Source: JBOGEB01 sp050743125
GTDB taxonomy: Bacteria; Actinomycetota; Nitriliruptoria; Euzebyales; Egibacteraceae
DNA: 23,275 bases
Reading direction: 5' to 3'
Assembly: GCA_050743125.1 (NCBI GenBank)
Contig: JBOGEB010000056.1
Coordinates: forward strand, 1 to 23,275
Below are positions 22,081-23,275 of this stretch, piece by piece; positions within the stretch are counted from its first letter, which is position 1; every line of letters begins with the position of its first letter. The translations under genes were made by a program, and so were the position numbers. The notes under the pieces were generated by a model. It worked only from the letters and a program-made list of their open reading frames with translations, did not search any database and was not told where the DNA came from.

Positions 22081-23275
22081 CTAGGAAGGCCCGCCAGGGG
22101 GAGCGCTCGCCGAACGCAGCAGCTCGCCGAGCTCCTGGACCACCCGCACGTCCGGCCACGCATCGACCAGCTTCGCGTGCAGGGAATGGAGCTTCTCAAG
22201 GGCGCCAGTGGCGCCGGTGTCGATCGCGATGCGCGCCGCGTCCCGTGCCACCGCGCCCGCCTGCTCAGGGTCACGGTCGGCCGCATGCGCCCCCGCCGAA
22301 CAGGCTAAATAGTAGGCCCGGTCCCGAACCCGCTCGGCGGGCAGCGCGGCGATCGCGCCGTCGAAGACCTCGATCGCCGCGCCGGTCTCGCCGAAGTCCG
22401 TGAGGCAGACGCCCCGATGCACCGCGAGCGTTTCCTCCGCGTACCAGTAGATCCACGGTGGCTCATCGGCCCGGCCGTTCGCGGCGCTTTCGGCCAGCAG
22501 CGCAGCGGACTCGTCCAGCTTGCGCTTGCACTCGTCGGCCTCACCGTCCAGCGCCCAGGCGCGGGCCTCGACGTCCGCGGCCCAGGCATGGACCGCCGGG
22601 GTCAGCCGTCCCTCGCCGGCTTGTGCTGCTTGGACGAGCGCGACCGTGGTATCTGCTCGTCCCGCATGGAGAGCCTCCTGGCTCTTGCACACAAGCACGT
22701 AGCGGGCGAGCGCGTGGTCGCCGCTCTCCGTGGCCCGCGCGATCGCCTGGTCATACGAGCGTCGTGCCCTGGCCCGGTCTCCGCTGTCCTGCTGCAGCCA
22801 GCCGGTGAGCTGCTCGTACTGCGCGGACACCGACAGCAGCGCCTGACGCGCATCCCTGGCCAGATCGTCGACCAGGTCCAGCGACGAGGCCACCGGCACG
22901 AGCAGGCGACTGGCCCCCTTGAGGTCGTCCAGGCCGCGGTAGTGCGCGAGCAGCGCCTCCAGATGCCCAACGGTCCCCAGGTCGGCCCGGCTGGGCTGGG
23001 CGATCACCGCGGCCACACGCCTCAACTCGTCAGGGTCGAGCAGGCCGGAAAGCCAGGCCAGCAGACTCGCCCCGCCGGCGGCGAGGACCTTGCGTCGGGG
23101 CAGCGGAAGCGGAACCAACGCGGGCCTTCCGTCGATCGTGGTGGCCAGCCAGACCATCATCGCATCCTCGCCACCGCCGACGAGCTGGTCAGGACCGGGC
23201 AGCGCCTGGCCGATCTCCTCGATCCGGCGCTCGAGGCTCCTCAACCGCCCGTTGACGGCCTCTAAGGACCCGGGT
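22081..23275 (-). CDS. XRE-type regulator, TPR part; N-terminus beyond the window
   Basis: At least 387 residues, open to the window edge in the same frame (SLEAVNGRLRSLERRIEEIG), so a TTG at 23244 is an unlikely true start. The sequence LLAWLSGLLDPDELRRVAAV, then SRADLGTVGHLEALLAHYR and LTGWLQQDSGDRARARRSYD, matches the helical TPR-like region of actinobacterial XRE-family regulators whose N-terminal 70-100 residues are a helix-turn-helix. That DNA-binding domain must lie outside the window, if present. The rest is a run of helical hairpins rich in Ala and Leu, as in TPR folds (AYYLACSAGAHAADRDPEQA). Such proteins are numerous in Streptomyces and relatives and sense unknown ligands. It ends at a TAG at 22081-22083, upstream of the small cysteine protein on the same strand. 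Confidence 0.8.
   Translation of the reverse strand, partial: PGSLEAVNGRLRSLERRIEEIGQALPGPDQLVGGGEDAMMVWLATTIDGRPALVPLPLPRRKVLAAGGASLLAWLSGLLDPDELRRVAAVIAQPSRADLGTVGHLEALLAHYRGLDDLKGASRLLVPVASSLDLVDDLARDARQALLSVSAQYEQLTGWLQQDSGDRARARRSYDQAIARATESGDHALARYVLVCKSQEALHAGRADTTVALVQAAQAGEGRLTPAVHAWAADVEARAWALDGEADECKRKLDESAALLAESAANGRADEPPWIYWYAEETLAVHRGVCLTDFGETGAAIEVFDGAIAALPAERVRDRAYYLACSAGAHAADRDPEQAGAVARDAARIAIDTGATGALEKLHSLHAKLVDAWPDVRVVQELGELLRSASAPPGGPS

Noticed and set aside
1..23275. tRNA or rRNA genes.
   Set aside because: I saw no tRNA-like cloverleaf sequence or conserved rRNA segment on either strand by eye; a tRNA-finding program was not available.

Overview
The window comes from a high-GC actinobacterium (Actinomycetota). 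Supporting signs are a WhiB-type reading frame, an F420-type luciferase-like oxidoreductase, a fused histidine kinase/SpoIIE phosphatase/RsbW-type ATPase, PspC-domain two-component proteins and an actinobacterial regulator of the XRE-TPR kind. I cannot assign a genus. The sequence is a scaffold: 100 Ns sit at 6025-6124. The two edges of that gap share the bases CTAG and join in frame, so the gap is probably an assembly artefact of about zero length.

Layout. (1) 1-6702 is a signalling block on the minus strand: a PspC-domain sensor kinase, its NarL/LuxR-type response regulator (19-bp overlap), then a 1339-residue multi-domain kinase/receiver/phosphatase/anti-sigma-like protein. Copies of one repeat family stand on both sides of the block: a tandem 148-bp pair at 181-486 and a diverged copy at about 6455-6702. 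A 130-bp MITE-like element sits inside the diverged copy, and a truncated inverted relative of it lies at about 97-177. The last ~53 codons of the large kinase are written in repeat DNA. (2) 6834-8290 diverges from this block and encodes a PspC/LiaF-like membrane protein and a 60-residue membrane protein. (3) 8287-12569 is ordinary metabolism: an ATP-grasp ligase, an NfuA-type Fe-S scaffold, an ACAD10/11-like acyl-CoA dehydrogenase and an LLM-class oxidoreductase. (4) 12722-18218 is a complete oppABCDF-type peptide ABC transporter with short gaps or overlaps, preceded by a perfect 12-bp stem-loop. (5) 18283-18528 is a small DUF2277-type gene.

(6) 18700-21400 is a graveyard of defence and toxin-antitoxin genes: a HicA-like toxin cut at its 3' end, joined tail to tail to the N-terminal part of an Mrr-nuclease-like protein; an intact NYN-domain nuclease gene; a higB-like toxin with a frameshift; a higA-like antitoxin with a frameshift and a lost 3' part; and a whiB fragment lacking its first cysteine, joined tail to tail to the antitoxin remnant. 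(7) 21454-23275 holds a small four-cysteine protein with a perfect Shine-Dalgarno sequence and the TPR part of an XRE-type regulator that runs off the window.

How the parts work together. The sensor kinase, regulator and divergent PspC/LiaF-like proteins look like one envelope-stress circuit, and the large kinase/phosphatase probably feeds a sigma-factor partner switch. The opp genes form one uptake machine. The most unusual material is the repeat-bordered signalling block with its repeat-derived protein tail, and the mosaic of broken defence genes, which includes a recognisable but poorly described nuclease-like family with a GGDQGRD motif.
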